From Segetibacter koreensis DSM 18137 (GTDB taxonomy: Bacteria; Bacteroidota; Bacteroidia; Chitinophagales; Chitinophagaceae): 64,000 bases of DNA. Below, in pieces: positions 1 to 7,955 of the stretch. A program made the position numbers and the translations under genes. The DNA is taken from assembly GCF_000374045.1 (NCBI RefSeq), contig NZ_KB893318.1, forward strand, positions 125,133 through 189,132, given 5' to 3'. Under the pieces are notes generated by a model. That model saw only the letters and a program-made list of their open reading frames with translations. It ran no database searches and had not been told where the DNA came from. How positions within the stretch are numbered: the first letter of the stretch is position 1; every line of letters starts with the position of its first letter.

Positions 1-150
1 AGAAAGGTAGTTGTTGTTGTCGCCATATTTACTTACCTGCCCTACACCATACCATAAGCCTTTTACCGACTGTGCAGATACTAAAGAAATAAAAAGAAAG
101 TTAAACAAAACAACAAAAAATATAACACTTTTCGATGGATACAATTTCAT
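1..150 (-). CDS. Secreted protein of unknown function, N-terminal part only
   Basis: Reading leftwards from an ATG at 150, fifty codons stay open to the window edge, so this is the first part of a gene that continues outside. The peptide starts with two Lys in the first eight residues, then a hydrophobic stretch and a VSA-Q cleavage site near residue 26, which is a normal Sec signal peptide. The mature start contains GLWYGVGQVSKYGDNNN. No family is recognised from so short a piece. Export is well supported; function is unknown. Confidence 0.6.
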   Translation of the reverse strand, partial: MKLYPSKSVIFFVVLFNFLFISLVSAQSVKGLWYGVGQVSKYGDNNNYLS

Positions 151-245
151 AAGGTGATTAATACTTCATTTAAAGTTGAGGAAGGCAGCCATTTTAATGC
201 CACCTTTACTTGGATTAAATTATTTCTGACAAGGTGAGGATTAGG

Positions 246-689
246 TTATTTCAGGTAACGTTTTATCTCTCTTTCTGTGTCTTTTTTCTTTAATGTTTCA
301 CGTTTGTCGTGCTGTTTTTTACCCCTTCCAATTCCAATTTCTACTTTAGCTAAATGTTTGTCATTAAAGAATACACGCAAAGGAACTATTGTATATCCTT
401 TATCTTTCATACGGTTTTCGATCTTTCTCAGTTCTCTTTTTGTAAGCAATAATTTCCGATCGTGCACCGCTATGTGATTGTTACTTGTTCCCAAAGCATA
501 TTCTGCAATATACAATCCGCGAACCCATAGTTCATTCTTATGCAAAAGACAAAAACTGTCATTAAAGCTTACTTTTCCTTCCCGAATACTTTTAACTTCT
601 GTTCCCAGTAAAACAATCCCTGCCGTCCATTTATCTTCAATATAATATTCGTGATAAGCCGACCTGTTATTCATTTCTTTTGTAGCCAT
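246..689 (-). CDS. smpB: SsrA-binding protein SmpB
   Basis: SmpB binds tmRNA (SsrA) and delivers it to stalled ribosomes for trans-translation in the cytoplasm. The 147-residue protein has the family signatures: a beta-barrel start with GTEVKSIREGKVSFNDSF, the central HDRKLLLTKRELRKIE segment, and VPLRVFFNDKHLAKVEIGIGRGKKQHDKRE, ending in the basic tail (KKKDTEREIKRYLK) that enters the decoding centre. Length is normal. The start is an ATG at 689. An 8-bp inverted repeat lies just upstream in the leader (691-730). It is followed on the same strand by nothing close, so it is probably transcribed alone. Confidence 0.97.
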   Translation of the reverse strand: MATKEMNNRSAYHEYYIEDKWTAGIVLLGTEVKSIREGKVSFNDSFCLLHKNELWVRGLYIAEYALGTSNNHIAVHDRKLLLTKRELRKIENRMKDKGYTIVPLRVFFNDKHLAKVEIGIGRGKKQHDKRETLKKKDTEREIKRYLK

Positions 690-690
690 A

Positions 691-730
691 TTAGTCAGTA
701 GTTAATAGTGAAAAGCAAATAGCTGACTAA
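691..730. repeat. Inverted repeat in the smpB leader
   Basis: TTAGTCAG at 691-698 is perfectly complementary to CTGACTAA at 723-730, with a 24-nt loop. It lies directly upstream of the smpB start codon and could fold in the smpB leader RNA. No regulatory role is known; the arms may be chance. Confidence 0.35.
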
Positions 731-793
731 AAGTTTCCCTGATACATCTTTTAATCCTTCAATTTGCTTTATCGTCTTACAGTTGTTGTGATA

Positions 794-1708
794 TTAGCTT
801 TGAAACAGAAGAACAAGTTGAAATATCTTATATTTTAATTCTTTTCGGTGAACTATAAAATCAAGAAAGCCATGCTCCAGTAAAAATTCGCTTCGCTGAA
901 AACCGGGAGGAAGGTCTTTTTTTATGGTTTCTTTAATAACCCGCGGTCCTGCAAAACCAATTAAGGCCCCGGGTTCGGCAATGTTTAAATCTCCGAGCAT
1001 GCCAAAGCTGGCGCTTATACCACCAAATGTTGGATCTGTAAGCATGCTTATGTATGGAAGTCCTGCATCCGTTAATTGTGATAGCTTTCCACTTGTTTTT
1101 GCAAGTTGCATAAGGCTGAATGCACTTTCCATCATACGTGCACCACCACTTTTGCTAATAACCATATATGGCAATCTATGTTCTATACAGTAGTCAACGG
1201 CACGGCTAAACTTTTCACCCATTACACTTCCAAGACTTCCGCCGATAAATTCGAAATCCATACATGCCAGCACTATTTCTTTACCGCCAACATTACCTAC
1301 AGCAACTCTCATGCTATCTGTAAGGTCGGTTTTTTCCCATATGTCTTCCAGCCTTTTTCCATACGGCTTCAAATCAGTAAAGCCTAAAAAATCTTTACTG
1401 CGAATGTTATCAAATAACTCTTCATATTCCTGGTTGTCAAATATTATTTCATAATATTCTTCACTTCCAATACGATGATGATGATCACACTTAGGACATA
1501 CAAACAGGTTTTCACGCAAGTCTGCGGAAGTGGTTATGAAGTTACACTCCGGGCACTTTGTCCACAGACCTTCAGGTGTTTCTTTTTTTTCAGAGGTCGT
1601 TGTAAGTATGCCTTTTTTTATTCGTTTAAACCAGCGCTGCTTCGCTTCCTCCTGCTTCTCTTTTTCGCCGGTTAATTTGGCATCGAAATCCTCTTCTTCT
1701 TTTTTCAT
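794..1708 (-). CDS. accD: Acetyl-CoA carboxylase carboxyltransferase subunit beta
   Basis: AccD pairs with AccA to form the carboxyltransferase that makes malonyl-CoA, the committed step of fatty acid synthesis. The 304-residue protein has the N-terminal zinc ribbon with four Cys at about 52, 55, 71 and 74, then the crotonase-like carboxyltransferase fold with [11 protein letters not shown] and [16 protein letters not shown]. An in-frame TTG lies three codons upstream, but the ATG at 1708 gives the usual MKKEE-type start. The first 45 residues are a charged extension typical of Bacteroidota AccD. accA is not nearby. It ends with a hydrophobic tail that looks slightly longer than in relatives. 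Confidence 0.96.
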   Translation of the reverse strand: MKKEEEDFDAKLTGEKEKQEEAKQRWFKRIKKGILTTTSEKKETPEGLWTKCPECNFITTSADLRENLFVCPKCDHHHRIGSEEYYEIIFDNQEYEELFDNIRSKDFLGFTDLKPYGKRLEDIWEKTDLTDSMRVAVGNVGGKEIVLACMDFEFIGGSLGSVMGEKFSRAVDYCIEHRLPYMVISKSGGARMMESAFSLMQLAKTSGKLSQLTDAGLPYISMLTDPTFGGISASFGMLGDLNIAEPGALIGFAGPRVIKETIKKDLPPGFQRSEFLLEHGFLDFIVHRKELKYKIFQLVLLFQS

Positions 1709-1935
1709 GTTGTTCAAAATGCGGTATTGAAGAAAATGTCCTGCAATTTATATGTAAATAATTACAGCTAATGACAAATTGCTGAATATTAATTCTTCTG
1801 CCGGTAAATTTTGTTTAAATATTATTGTAAATACAAAACTTAGTGAAATAATACTGTTTTTGGTATGCAAACATCAGTTAAAAACTGATATACCGTAATA
1901 AAAAAATTGCTTGTTTACGTTGCATTCCTTTTACT

Positions 1936-2994
1936 TTAAGCTACTGTTATACTATTGTCAAGGTAAACATCCTGGCAGGTATTCAGCAAATGAACGCCGT
2001 CATTAAAAGGACGTTGAAAAGCTTTACGTCCTAAAATAAGGCCCATTCCACCGGCACGTTTGTTTACCACTGCTGTAATGACCGCCTCTTGCAAATCACT
2101 TTCGCCCAAACTTTCGCCCCCGCTGTTAATTAAACCAACGCGCCCATTATAACAATTTAGTAATTGATAGCGAGTAAGGTCTATAGGATGATCGGTTGTT
2201 AATTTTTCGTATACAAGTTTGTTTGTTTTACCGTGTTTGGTTGCAAGATAGCCCCCGTTATTAGTTGGTAATTTCTGTTTTATAATATCTGCCTGCAAAG
2301 TAACGCCCAGGTGATTTGCCTGGCCGGTAAGATCGGCAGAAGTATGAAAGTCGACACCATCCACCTTGAAACCATTGTTACGTGTATAACACCAAAGAAT
2401 GGTTGCCATGCCTAATTCATGCGCCATTTCAAACGCCAAAGCTACCTCCTGCAACTGTTTCCTGCTTTCCGGGCTTCCCCAATATATTGTTGCTCCTACA
2501 GCTACGGCTCCCATATTCCAGGCACTTTTTATTGTCCCGAACATAACCTGGTCGTATGTATTGGGCATGCTTAAAAGTTCGTTGTGGTTAATCTTAACCA
2601 CGAAAGGAATTTTGTGTGCATATTTCCGACTCATTATTCCCAGCACTCCAAATGTAGAAGCTACTGCGTTGCAACCGCCTTCTATTGCCAGTTTAATAAT
2701 ATTTTCAGGATCGAAATATATTGGGTTTGGAGAGAAAGCACTTCCAGCACTATGCTCTATTCCCTGGTCCACAGGAAAAATACTGCAAAAACCAGTACCA
2801 CCTAAACGTCCTCCATTCAGCAAAATCTGCATACTTCTTAGCACCTGGTTATTGCGGTTGCTGTTAATCCATACGTCATCCACATGTGTCGGAGAGGGAA
2901 GGTGAAGAGCAGACTTATCTATGGTTTTACATTCGTGACTTAGCAGAAATTCTGCTTTATCTCCAAGTAATTTCAAAATTTGTTGATTTACCAT
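1936..2994 (-). CDS. fbaB: Class I fructose-bisphosphate aldolase (FbaB/DhnA type)
   Basis: The enzyme interconverts fructose-1,6-bisphosphate with glyceraldehyde-3-phosphate and dihydroxyacetone phosphate. The 352-residue sequence matches the archaeal-type class I family: [15 protein letters not shown] near the N-terminus, [30 protein letters not shown] and the C-terminal [15 protein letters not shown] phosphate-binding segment. Length equals that of E. coli FbaB (about 350). The start is the ATG at 2994, and a promoter-like TACCTTTG lies about 180 bp upstream (3174-3181), implying a long leader. It stands alone between accD and a kinase-like gene, both on the same strand but with wide gaps. 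Confidence 0.93.
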   Translation of the reverse strand: MVNQQILKLLGDKAEFLLSHECKTIDKSALHLPSPTHVDDVWINSNRNNQVLRSMQILLNGGRLGGTGFCSIFPVDQGIEHSAGSAFSPNPIYFDPENIIKLAIEGGCNAVASTFGVLGIMSRKYAHKIPFVVKINHNELLSMPNTYDQVMFGTIKSAWNMGAVAVGATIYWGSPESRKQLQEVALAFEMAHELGMATILWCYTRNNGFKVDGVDFHTSADLTGQANHLGVTLQADIIKQKLPTNNGGYLATKHGKTNKLVYEKLTTDHPIDLTRYQLLNCYNGRVGLINSGGESLGESDLQEAVITAVVNKRAGGMGLILGRKAFQRPFNDGVHLLNTCQDVYLDNSITVA

Positions 2995-3398
2995 GAATAA
3001 TAATTTCTTCTCGTTTTATTATTTTTAAACCTTACGTATAACTTATTAAGTTGGGTTAGGTCAATTTTCTCCAAAACTTTTAGATATTTTTTGTTCTTTT
3101 TCGCCGAACACAGTCTATATCTCGTTAGTAGACAAGTAAAAGCCTTGAGGAAATGCTGTTAATATAGCGTTTACAAAGGTAATGGTAAATTTAGGAGTAG
3201 TCCATGAGATGATTTTGGGCTTTATTTTAACTCGGATATTAAAATATAAAATTAGAAAAGATTAAATAAAAAATGTGAGAAGGGATGAAACAAGTGATAT
3301 TTTGAGCGACGCAGCGATAACGATGGTAGACATGAATAGATACGACGAATTCTTTTCTCCCTTCCAGCCAGCGAATATTGAAAATGCCGCAATTGCCT
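2995..3398. other. 404-bp gap upstream of fbaB
   Basis: This gap holds the candidate fbaB promoter and, at 3300-3400, a patch with more G and C than its surroundings. A 78-codon minus-strand reading frame covers 3262-3498 but overlaps the end of the neighbouring gene and looks unlike a protein. I see no convincing gene here. Confidence 0.5.
3174..3181 (-). promoter_or_regulatory. Candidate fbaB promoter -7 box
   Basis: On the minus strand the sequence reads TACCTTTG, an exact fit to the Bacteroidota TAnnTTTG box. No good TTG box is seen at the expected 19-bp spacing, so support rests on the -7 box and on its position ahead of a normally well expressed glycolytic gene. Confidence 0.45.
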
Positions 3399-4505
3399 TT
3401 AATTCGTTTTTTTCCTTTTTGCTTGCTGTATAAGGTATAAATTTTTTCGAAGGGTTTGCTTTAAGTTTAATTTTACAACATCTCCCATCGATTCGCATTT
3501 TAAAAACTTCGGATTGTTAAAATAGGATGCCAATTCATGCTTCAACTGTTCCATCTTTTCGGGGGTCGAAATGACATCTTTACACATGGTATTAAAAAGT
3601 TCCATTAGCCTATAGCGCGAATCTGCTACCCGAAAAGCCATCATAGTCCGTTCTTCTGACTGGTATTGTTCTATAGAATCTTTGTTGAGGTATTGCAGGG
3701 TGAGGTTAACAAGAATAAGATTTTCTTTAAAATACTGCGGCAGGTACAGATTTTTCCTTCCTTCGTACGATTGCTGGTCAAAATCTATAGCTCGCAAACG
3801 GTATTGAAAGTCCTCAATGTCAGGTGTTATATCTACAACAAAATTATAACTACGCATATCGCCGAGTAACCTTACAAAACACCTTTCATTAAACTTCACA
3901 AATTCTTTTGCGAAACGTATTTTATTCGTATTTGGTTCGTTAAGGAATTTTTGAGTAAACAGATCACCCGGTATGCCCGGTATATGTTCTTCAACCAACG
4001 TGTTGTAATGTGTAAAATAGGTAATGCGGTTAGGGGATAAAATATGCTCAAGTTCAAGACCGTAAATACGCGAGGCATCAGCAACCTTTATATAAAAATG
4101 GTCATAGTTGTCGTTGTATTTGTTAACGATACGAATTCGAAAAGGATTACTGTTTCCAAATGCGCAATAATCAATTCTCGCAACATCCAGGTGTTTTGAG
4201 AAGGTGAGATCTCCTTCTGTTTTTAAAATAGCATAAATTGTAATTAAACCATCGCGTAAATATTCCCATTGATTCATATCGTACAACGCTTTCTCCCAAA
4301 ATGTATCTTTTCCATCCTTATCTTTTAATGGTACAGAATAGGTGATACGGGCCAGGTCATCATAACTGACCGGAAGGTTAACTTCCCTGCCGTTGTGTTT
4401 AAGGTAGCCGCGAAGTTGGTTGTTAATAGGATAGAAAGGCTTCTTTCTGGAAGGCGCATCTGTTTTTTTCTCCCTTTCTGCATTTGTAATATCTGAAAAA
4501 GCCAT
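3399..4505 (-). CDS. Protein-kinase-like protein of unknown function
   Basis: This 368-residue protein has no signal peptide or membrane segment. Several short segments resemble the protein-kinase-like fold: FYIKVADASRIYGLELE (about 137-153, possible Lys-Glu pair), EEHIPGIPGDLF (172-183, hinge-like), LLGDMRSYNFVV (213-224, resembling a catalytic loop with Asp216 and Asn221) and LRAIDFDQQ (237-245, resembling the metal-binding DFG region). The catalytic-loop His is absent. The family is inferred from these motifs alone and the substrate is unknown. It starts at an ATG at 4505 and ends in a basic tail. The next gene upstream, a BtuF-like protein, is 30 bp away on the same strand, so the two may be co-transcribed. 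Confidence 0.7.
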   Translation of the reverse strand: MAFSDITNAEREKKTDAPSRKKPFYPINNQLRGYLKHNGREVNLPVSYDDLARITYSVPLKDKDGKDTFWEKALYDMNQWEYLRDGLITIYAILKTEGDLTFSKHLDVARIDYCAFGNSNPFRIRIVNKYNDNYDHFYIKVADASRIYGLELEHILSPNRITYFTHYNTLVEEHIPGIPGDLFTQKFLNEPNTNKIRFAKEFVKFNERCFVRLLGDMRSYNFVVDITPDIEDFQYRLRAIDFDQQSYEGRKNLYLPQYFKENLILVNLTLQYLNKDSIEQYQSEERTMMAFRVADSRYRLMELFNTMCKDVISTPEKMEQLKHELASYFNNPKFLKCESMGDVVKLNLKQTLRKNLYLIQQAKRKKTN

Positions 4506-4534
4506 GTAGGTAGTTAATAGATAAATGTACTTTA

Positions 4535-5404
4535 TTAACCTTGGATTCGCTGAATCAAATTCTTAAAATATTGGGCGGATTGCAAAAGGCGGCTACCATA
4601 CCAGCTAAACATTTCGCCGTCGACGAGCATTATTTTAGTAGCTGGCAGTATTGTTTGAAGTTCCGTAAGATGTTTTTGTTTGAAAGGGTAGGGCTCTGAT
4701 GAGAGTAGAACAAGATCGCAATTTTGAGATGACAGATCATTGGTAACAGATGGTTCTTGGCGGTTTACAGAATTCGAGGTGTTTATTTTTGACGATGGCT
4801 GTATAGGTAAAACTTCGCTGATTGTTATTTCAGGGTAGCGGTTTATACCTGCAAAAGTATTTGTTAAGCCACAACAGCTAAGCATATCATGTATGAAAGT
4901 GTCTGCACCTGCAGCGATATAGGGATCTTTCCAGATTAAATATGCAGTTTTCGTTTTTTCTTTTATAGGTATAATTTGTTCAAAAGCCTCTTTTATTTCG
5001 GTTGCCAGTTTATTTGCCTTGATCTGTTGATGTACAAGTATTCCCATCGAGGTTATCATCTCGAGAGCATCATCGAGTGTTTTAATATCACTTACCCATA
5101 CCGGTGCTATTTGTTTCAGCTCCTCAATTTGCTCTTTTACATTCTCTTCTTTACTAGCAATTATAAGATCTGGTTGTAATGATTTTACAACATCCGTTTT
5201 AATAGTTTTTGTTCCTCCTACACGTTGTTTTTTTCGAAACCAATGTTCAGGATGAACGCAGAATTTAGTGATGCCTACTACTTCTTCATCTAATCCTAAA
5301 CTAAATAATAATTCGGTTTGAGAAGGAACGAGCGATACAATTCTTTTAGGAATAAAAGAAAGGTTTTTGAAATTGTTCAGCTTACCTGTTGGAGAAATGG
5401 GCAT
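4535..5404 (-). CDS. BtuF-like helical-backbone metal/cobalamin-binding protein
   Basis: The 289-residue protein belongs to the TroA/BtuF-type periplasmic binding fold: RIVSLVPSQTELLFSLGLDEEVVGIT near the N-terminus, VGGTKT, LQPDLIIASKEEN, IAAGADTFIHDMLSCCG and the C-terminal VDGEMFSWYGSRLL. Such proteins deliver B12, haem or siderophores to ABC importers. Two things are odd: no signal peptide is visible with the chosen start (ATG at 5404), and no importer permease or ATPase lies nearby. A polar Ser/Asn-rich insert at about 210-235 is not typical. It is probably co-transcribed with the kinase-like gene 30 bp downstream. Ligand unknown. Confidence 0.85.
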   Translation of the reverse strand: MPISPTGKLNNFKNLSFIPKRIVSLVPSQTELLFSLGLDEEVVGITKFCVHPEHWFRKKQRVGGTKTIKTDVVKSLQPDLIIASKEENVKEQIEELKQIAPVWVSDIKTLDDALEMITSMGILVHQQIKANKLATEIKEAFEQIIPIKEKTKTAYLIWKDPYIAAGADTFIHDMLSCCGLTNTFAGINRYPEITISEVLPIQPSSKINTSNSVNRQEPSVTNDLSSQNCDLVLLSSEPYPFKQKHLTELQTILPATKIMLVDGEMFSWYGSRLLQSAQYFKNLIQRIQG

Positions 5405-5637
5405 TTGAAAAGAAGTCGAAGCTAAAGAAACTTCTATAAGAGTCGGATAGTAATGTGTATAGAAGCAATAAAACGCGTGAAAAAGTTATTTAGATACGTA
5501 TAAGACACCTTTCAGATGCAATAGAATTAGTTAATGTATAACATACGTGAAAAGAAACGTATTGGAGCAGGGAATTGTCTTTTACAGCCAAAATGAAAAT
5601 AACAGAGTGAATAACTTTAATTCTAAATTTTATAAGT

Positions 5638-5775
5638 ATGAAAAAGACGAGTTACTTGTACTATTCGCAACCACTGTGCGCAAATGATTATAGAAAAAGC
5701 AATAATGCAGCAAGATGGTTTAAAGAATTTCTTAAAATAGTGGTCTTGTTTGTGATCGGTTTTATTGTTTCGTAG
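5638..5775 (+). CDS. Tandem microprotein A, 45 residues, one membrane segment
   Basis: An ATG at 5638 opens a 45-codon frame ending with TAG at 5773-5775. The peptide begins MKKTSYLYYSQP, continues with a charged middle RKSNNAARWFKEFLK and ends in a hydrophobic stretch (IVVLFVIGFIVS) that could span the membrane. A second frame 290 bp downstream encodes a clearly related peptide of the same length, sharing YSQP, K-NNA--W---F-K-V-LF and even the upstream ATAACTTTA. Two related frames in tandem argue that the peptide is translated. No known family is recognised. The basic segment before the hydrophobic tail predicts an N-in, C-terminal anchor. Confidence 0.55.
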   Translation: MKKTSYLYYSQPLCANDYRKSNNAARWFKEFLKIVVLFVIGFIVS

Positions 5776-6065
5776 CAGAATACAAGGTCAATAAAAAATT
5801 ATTGATTTTAACATTTTAAAGAGAAGGAATAGCGGTTAAGAAAAGTGATTTCGTGTTAGGAAGTAGGGCGAAACAATTTTTCCGCTGTTCCTGTAAATTT
5901 TAGCCTGGAAAGGATAAAATAGAACAAGTAGGAGTGAGGCATAGAATTTTACTCTGCCAATTTTTATTGGCGAAAATGTCTTTTTCGAGCATAAAAAAAG
6001 CTTTTTGAACCAGAATGGTTATTAGGGTTAAAATAACTTTAGTCTATAATTTTTAATCCAACCGT

Positions 6066-6203
6066 ATGAAAAATACAATGCACATCGCCTACTCACAGCC
6101 TTCATCACCGTATTATTCCAAAAACAATAACGCTAAAAAATGGCTGATTGATTTTTTCAAAGTCGTTCTGTTGTTTTTATTAAGCTTTTTTATTTTTCAG
6201 TAA
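6066..6203 (+). CDS. Tandem microprotein B, 45 residues, paralogue of A
   Basis: An ATG at 6066 opens 45 codons ending at a TAA at 6201-6203. The peptide begins MKNTMHIAYSQPSSPYYSK, continues NNNAKKWLIDFFKVV and ends in a hydrophobic tail (LLFLLSFFIFQ). Aligned with the peptide at 5638-5775 using a single one-residue gap, identity is concentrated in MK-T, YSQP, NNA, W, F-K-V-LF and F. The nucleotide sequence has diverged more than the protein, which fits selection on the peptide. ATAACTTTA and a following AT-rich tract precede both copies. Function unknown; a small inner-membrane peptide is the likeliest reading. Confidence 0.55.
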   Translation: MKNTMHIAYSQPSSPYYSKNNNAKKWLIDFFKVVLLFLLSFFIFQ

Positions 6204-6681
6204 ATAATTGTAGCAACGTTTCTTTCTACATCAAACACCTGTATTTGTTAGTCTGCGAGGTTGGCATCGGTCTTTCCTATCATTAAAAACGTGCAACATT
6301 AAACGTAGTCATCTGTTACTACAATTTTCATTTCCACAATAATCTACCGATCGTTTTACGCTAAATAGTAAAATAAACATTTTATTTACTGTTGCGCTAA
6401 TGGTACCTGTTTCATACCTACTCATATTTTTGCTGCATTATTTTAAAATTTTATATATTAGTCGTCAAGTAGGTAATAGATTGTTGAATATTCGCCGTTT
6501 TATGAAGGTGATTCGTAAAAGAACCTGATCATTATCAAAGAAATTTTTTTTAATTAAAGGCATATATTAATCTAAAGTAACCCAACTAGAGATAAATAAA
6601 GCCTGTTCTTACATCCACGTCAACTATCACCAGGTAAGACAAGTATGTAGGAAAAAGTAAAACGCAAAATAAAAAATAAAA

Positions 6682-7836
6682 ATGAAAAACATAAATTCTG
6701 CTGAAGAGTCGCTGTTACATCAAAACCCAGAATCGAGCTTGTTAATTTCACGTAGAGATGTATTGAAAACACTTGCCGTGGGTAGTGCCGGTATACTTTT
6801 CTCTCCTCATAGTTTATTGGCTGCCACGAGGGCAAAGAAAGATCGGCTGGGCGTGGCTCTTGTAGGTTTAGGATATTATAGTACCGACCTCCTGGCTCCT
6901 GCACTACAACAAACTAAAAAGTGTTACCTCGCAGGTATTGTTACAGGAACACCGGCGAAGGCCGAGGTCTGGAAGAAGAAATACAACATTCCCGATAAGA
7001 ATATCTACAATTATCAAAGCTTCGATCAGATCGTCAACAACGGTGATATAGATGTAGTGTATGTGGTGCTTCCTCCTTCTATGCACAAGGAGTATGTCAT
7101 TCGCGCTGCAAATGCCGGCAAACATGTATGGTGTGAAAAGCCAATGGCTATAACAGCAAAGGAATGCCAGGAGATGATAGATGCGTGCCGCAAAAACAAA
7201 AAATCTCTTGCTATCGGTTACCGCCTGCAACATGAACCGAACACACAGGAATACCGCAGGATCGTAAAAGGTAAATTACTTGGCAACGTTAAGAAGGTGA
7301 GTTGCGGTGCGGGCTATGTTGAAAACCGTACAGACCACTGGAAACAAAAAAAGGAAATGGGCGGCGGAGTGATGTATGACATGGGTGTCTATTCCATACA
7401 GGGTGCAAGAATGGGAACGGGAATGGAACCGATTGCTGTAGTATCGGCAAAAACATCTACTACCCGTCCTGAGATTTACAAAAATGGTCTTGACGAGACT
7501 GCTATAGCTACATTAGAATTTCCCGGTGGCATTACGGCGGACATAAAGACCAGTTTTGGTGAAAACATCAACTACCTCAATATTGAATGTGAAAAAGGGG
7601 AAATTAAAATAGCACCGTACCAGGCATATGCGGGAGTACAAGGCAGCAGTCCACTTGGTGTGATTAATTTTCCTTATGATGTTCCATGGCAACAGGCTAA
7701 ACAAATGGATGATAATGCTATGTCGATCATGCAGGGGAAGCCAATGCTGGTGCCGGGTGAAGAAGGACTTAGGGATATAAGGATCGTCGAGGCAATTCAT
7801 AAAGCTGCAAATACAGGGCAACGGGTGCAACTATAA
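6682..7836 (+). CDS. Tat-exported Gfo/Idh/MocA oxidoreductase (glucose-fructose oxidoreductase-like)
   Basis: The 384-residue protein carries SRRDVLKTLAVGSAG at 23-37, a twin-arginine export signal, followed by a Rossmann start VALVGLGYYS (58-67) and the family marker CEKP (151-154) whose Lys helps catalysis. The C-terminal half with GGGVMYDMGVYSIQGARMGTG and the pattern GYRLQHEPNT resembles the periplasmic glucose-fructose oxidoreductase group, which keeps NADP tightly bound and swaps redox state between sugars. Tat export fits a protein folded around its cofactor in the cytoplasm. Substrate cannot be fixed from sequence. The ATG at 6682 leaves an unusually long 22-residue stretch before the arginine pair. 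It converges with rseP across a strong hairpin. Confidence 0.9.
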   Translation: MKNINSAEESLLHQNPESSLLISRRDVLKTLAVGSAGILFSPHSLLAATRAKKDRLGVALVGLGYYSTDLLAPALQQTKKCYLAGIVTGTPAKAEVWKKKYNIPDKNIYNYQSFDQIVNNGDIDVVYVVLPPSMHKEYVIRAANAGKHVWCEKPMAITAKECQEMIDACRKNKKSLAIGYRLQHEPNTQEYRRIVKGKLLGNVKKVSCGAGYVENRTDHWKQKKEMGGGVMYDMGVYSIQGARMGTGMEPIAVVSAKTSTTRPEIYKNGLDETAIATLEFPGGITADIKTSFGENINYLNIECEKGEIKIAPYQAYAGVQGSSPLGVINFPYDVPWQQAKQMDDNAMSIMQGKPMLVPGEEGLRDIRIVEAIHKAANTGQRVQL

Positions 7837-7898
7837 AAAGGCAAGATTTTATTTGATTTTTAAAAAAAAGCATTCAGAAAGTATTATTGGTATAAAAT

Positions 7899-7934
7899 AT
7901 TAAGAGGAAATAATTTTATTTATTTCCTCTTAAT
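7899..7934. terminator. Bidirectional terminator between the oxidoreductase gene and rseP
   Basis: A perfect 15-bp stem (ATTAAGAGGAAATAA and its complement, 7899-7913 and 7920-7934) with a 6-nt loop sits between two convergent genes. A- and T-rich flanks on both sides fit termination in both directions. Confidence 0.75.
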
Positions 7935-7955
7935 AACAATTATATCTAAAAAATC

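Larger units (their letters stand above)
5405..6681. other. 1.3-kb region with two microprotein genes and otherwise no gene
   Basis: Apart from the two 45-codon paralogous reading frames described separately, this stretch is AT-rich and shows no long reading frame, RNA gene or repeat that I recognise. The part from 6204 to 6681 upstream of the oxidoreductase gene appears empty. Confidence 0.5.

Noticed and set aside
3296-3325. GAGCGACGCAGCG as a degenerate copy of the 19-bp repeat
   Set aside because: Matches only CGACGCA of the core and lacks the GTACAAG half.
3262-3498. 78-codon minus-strand frame after the kinase-like gene
   Set aside because: It overlaps the end of the kinase-like coding region in another frame, has no motif or domain, and lacks a sensible start region.
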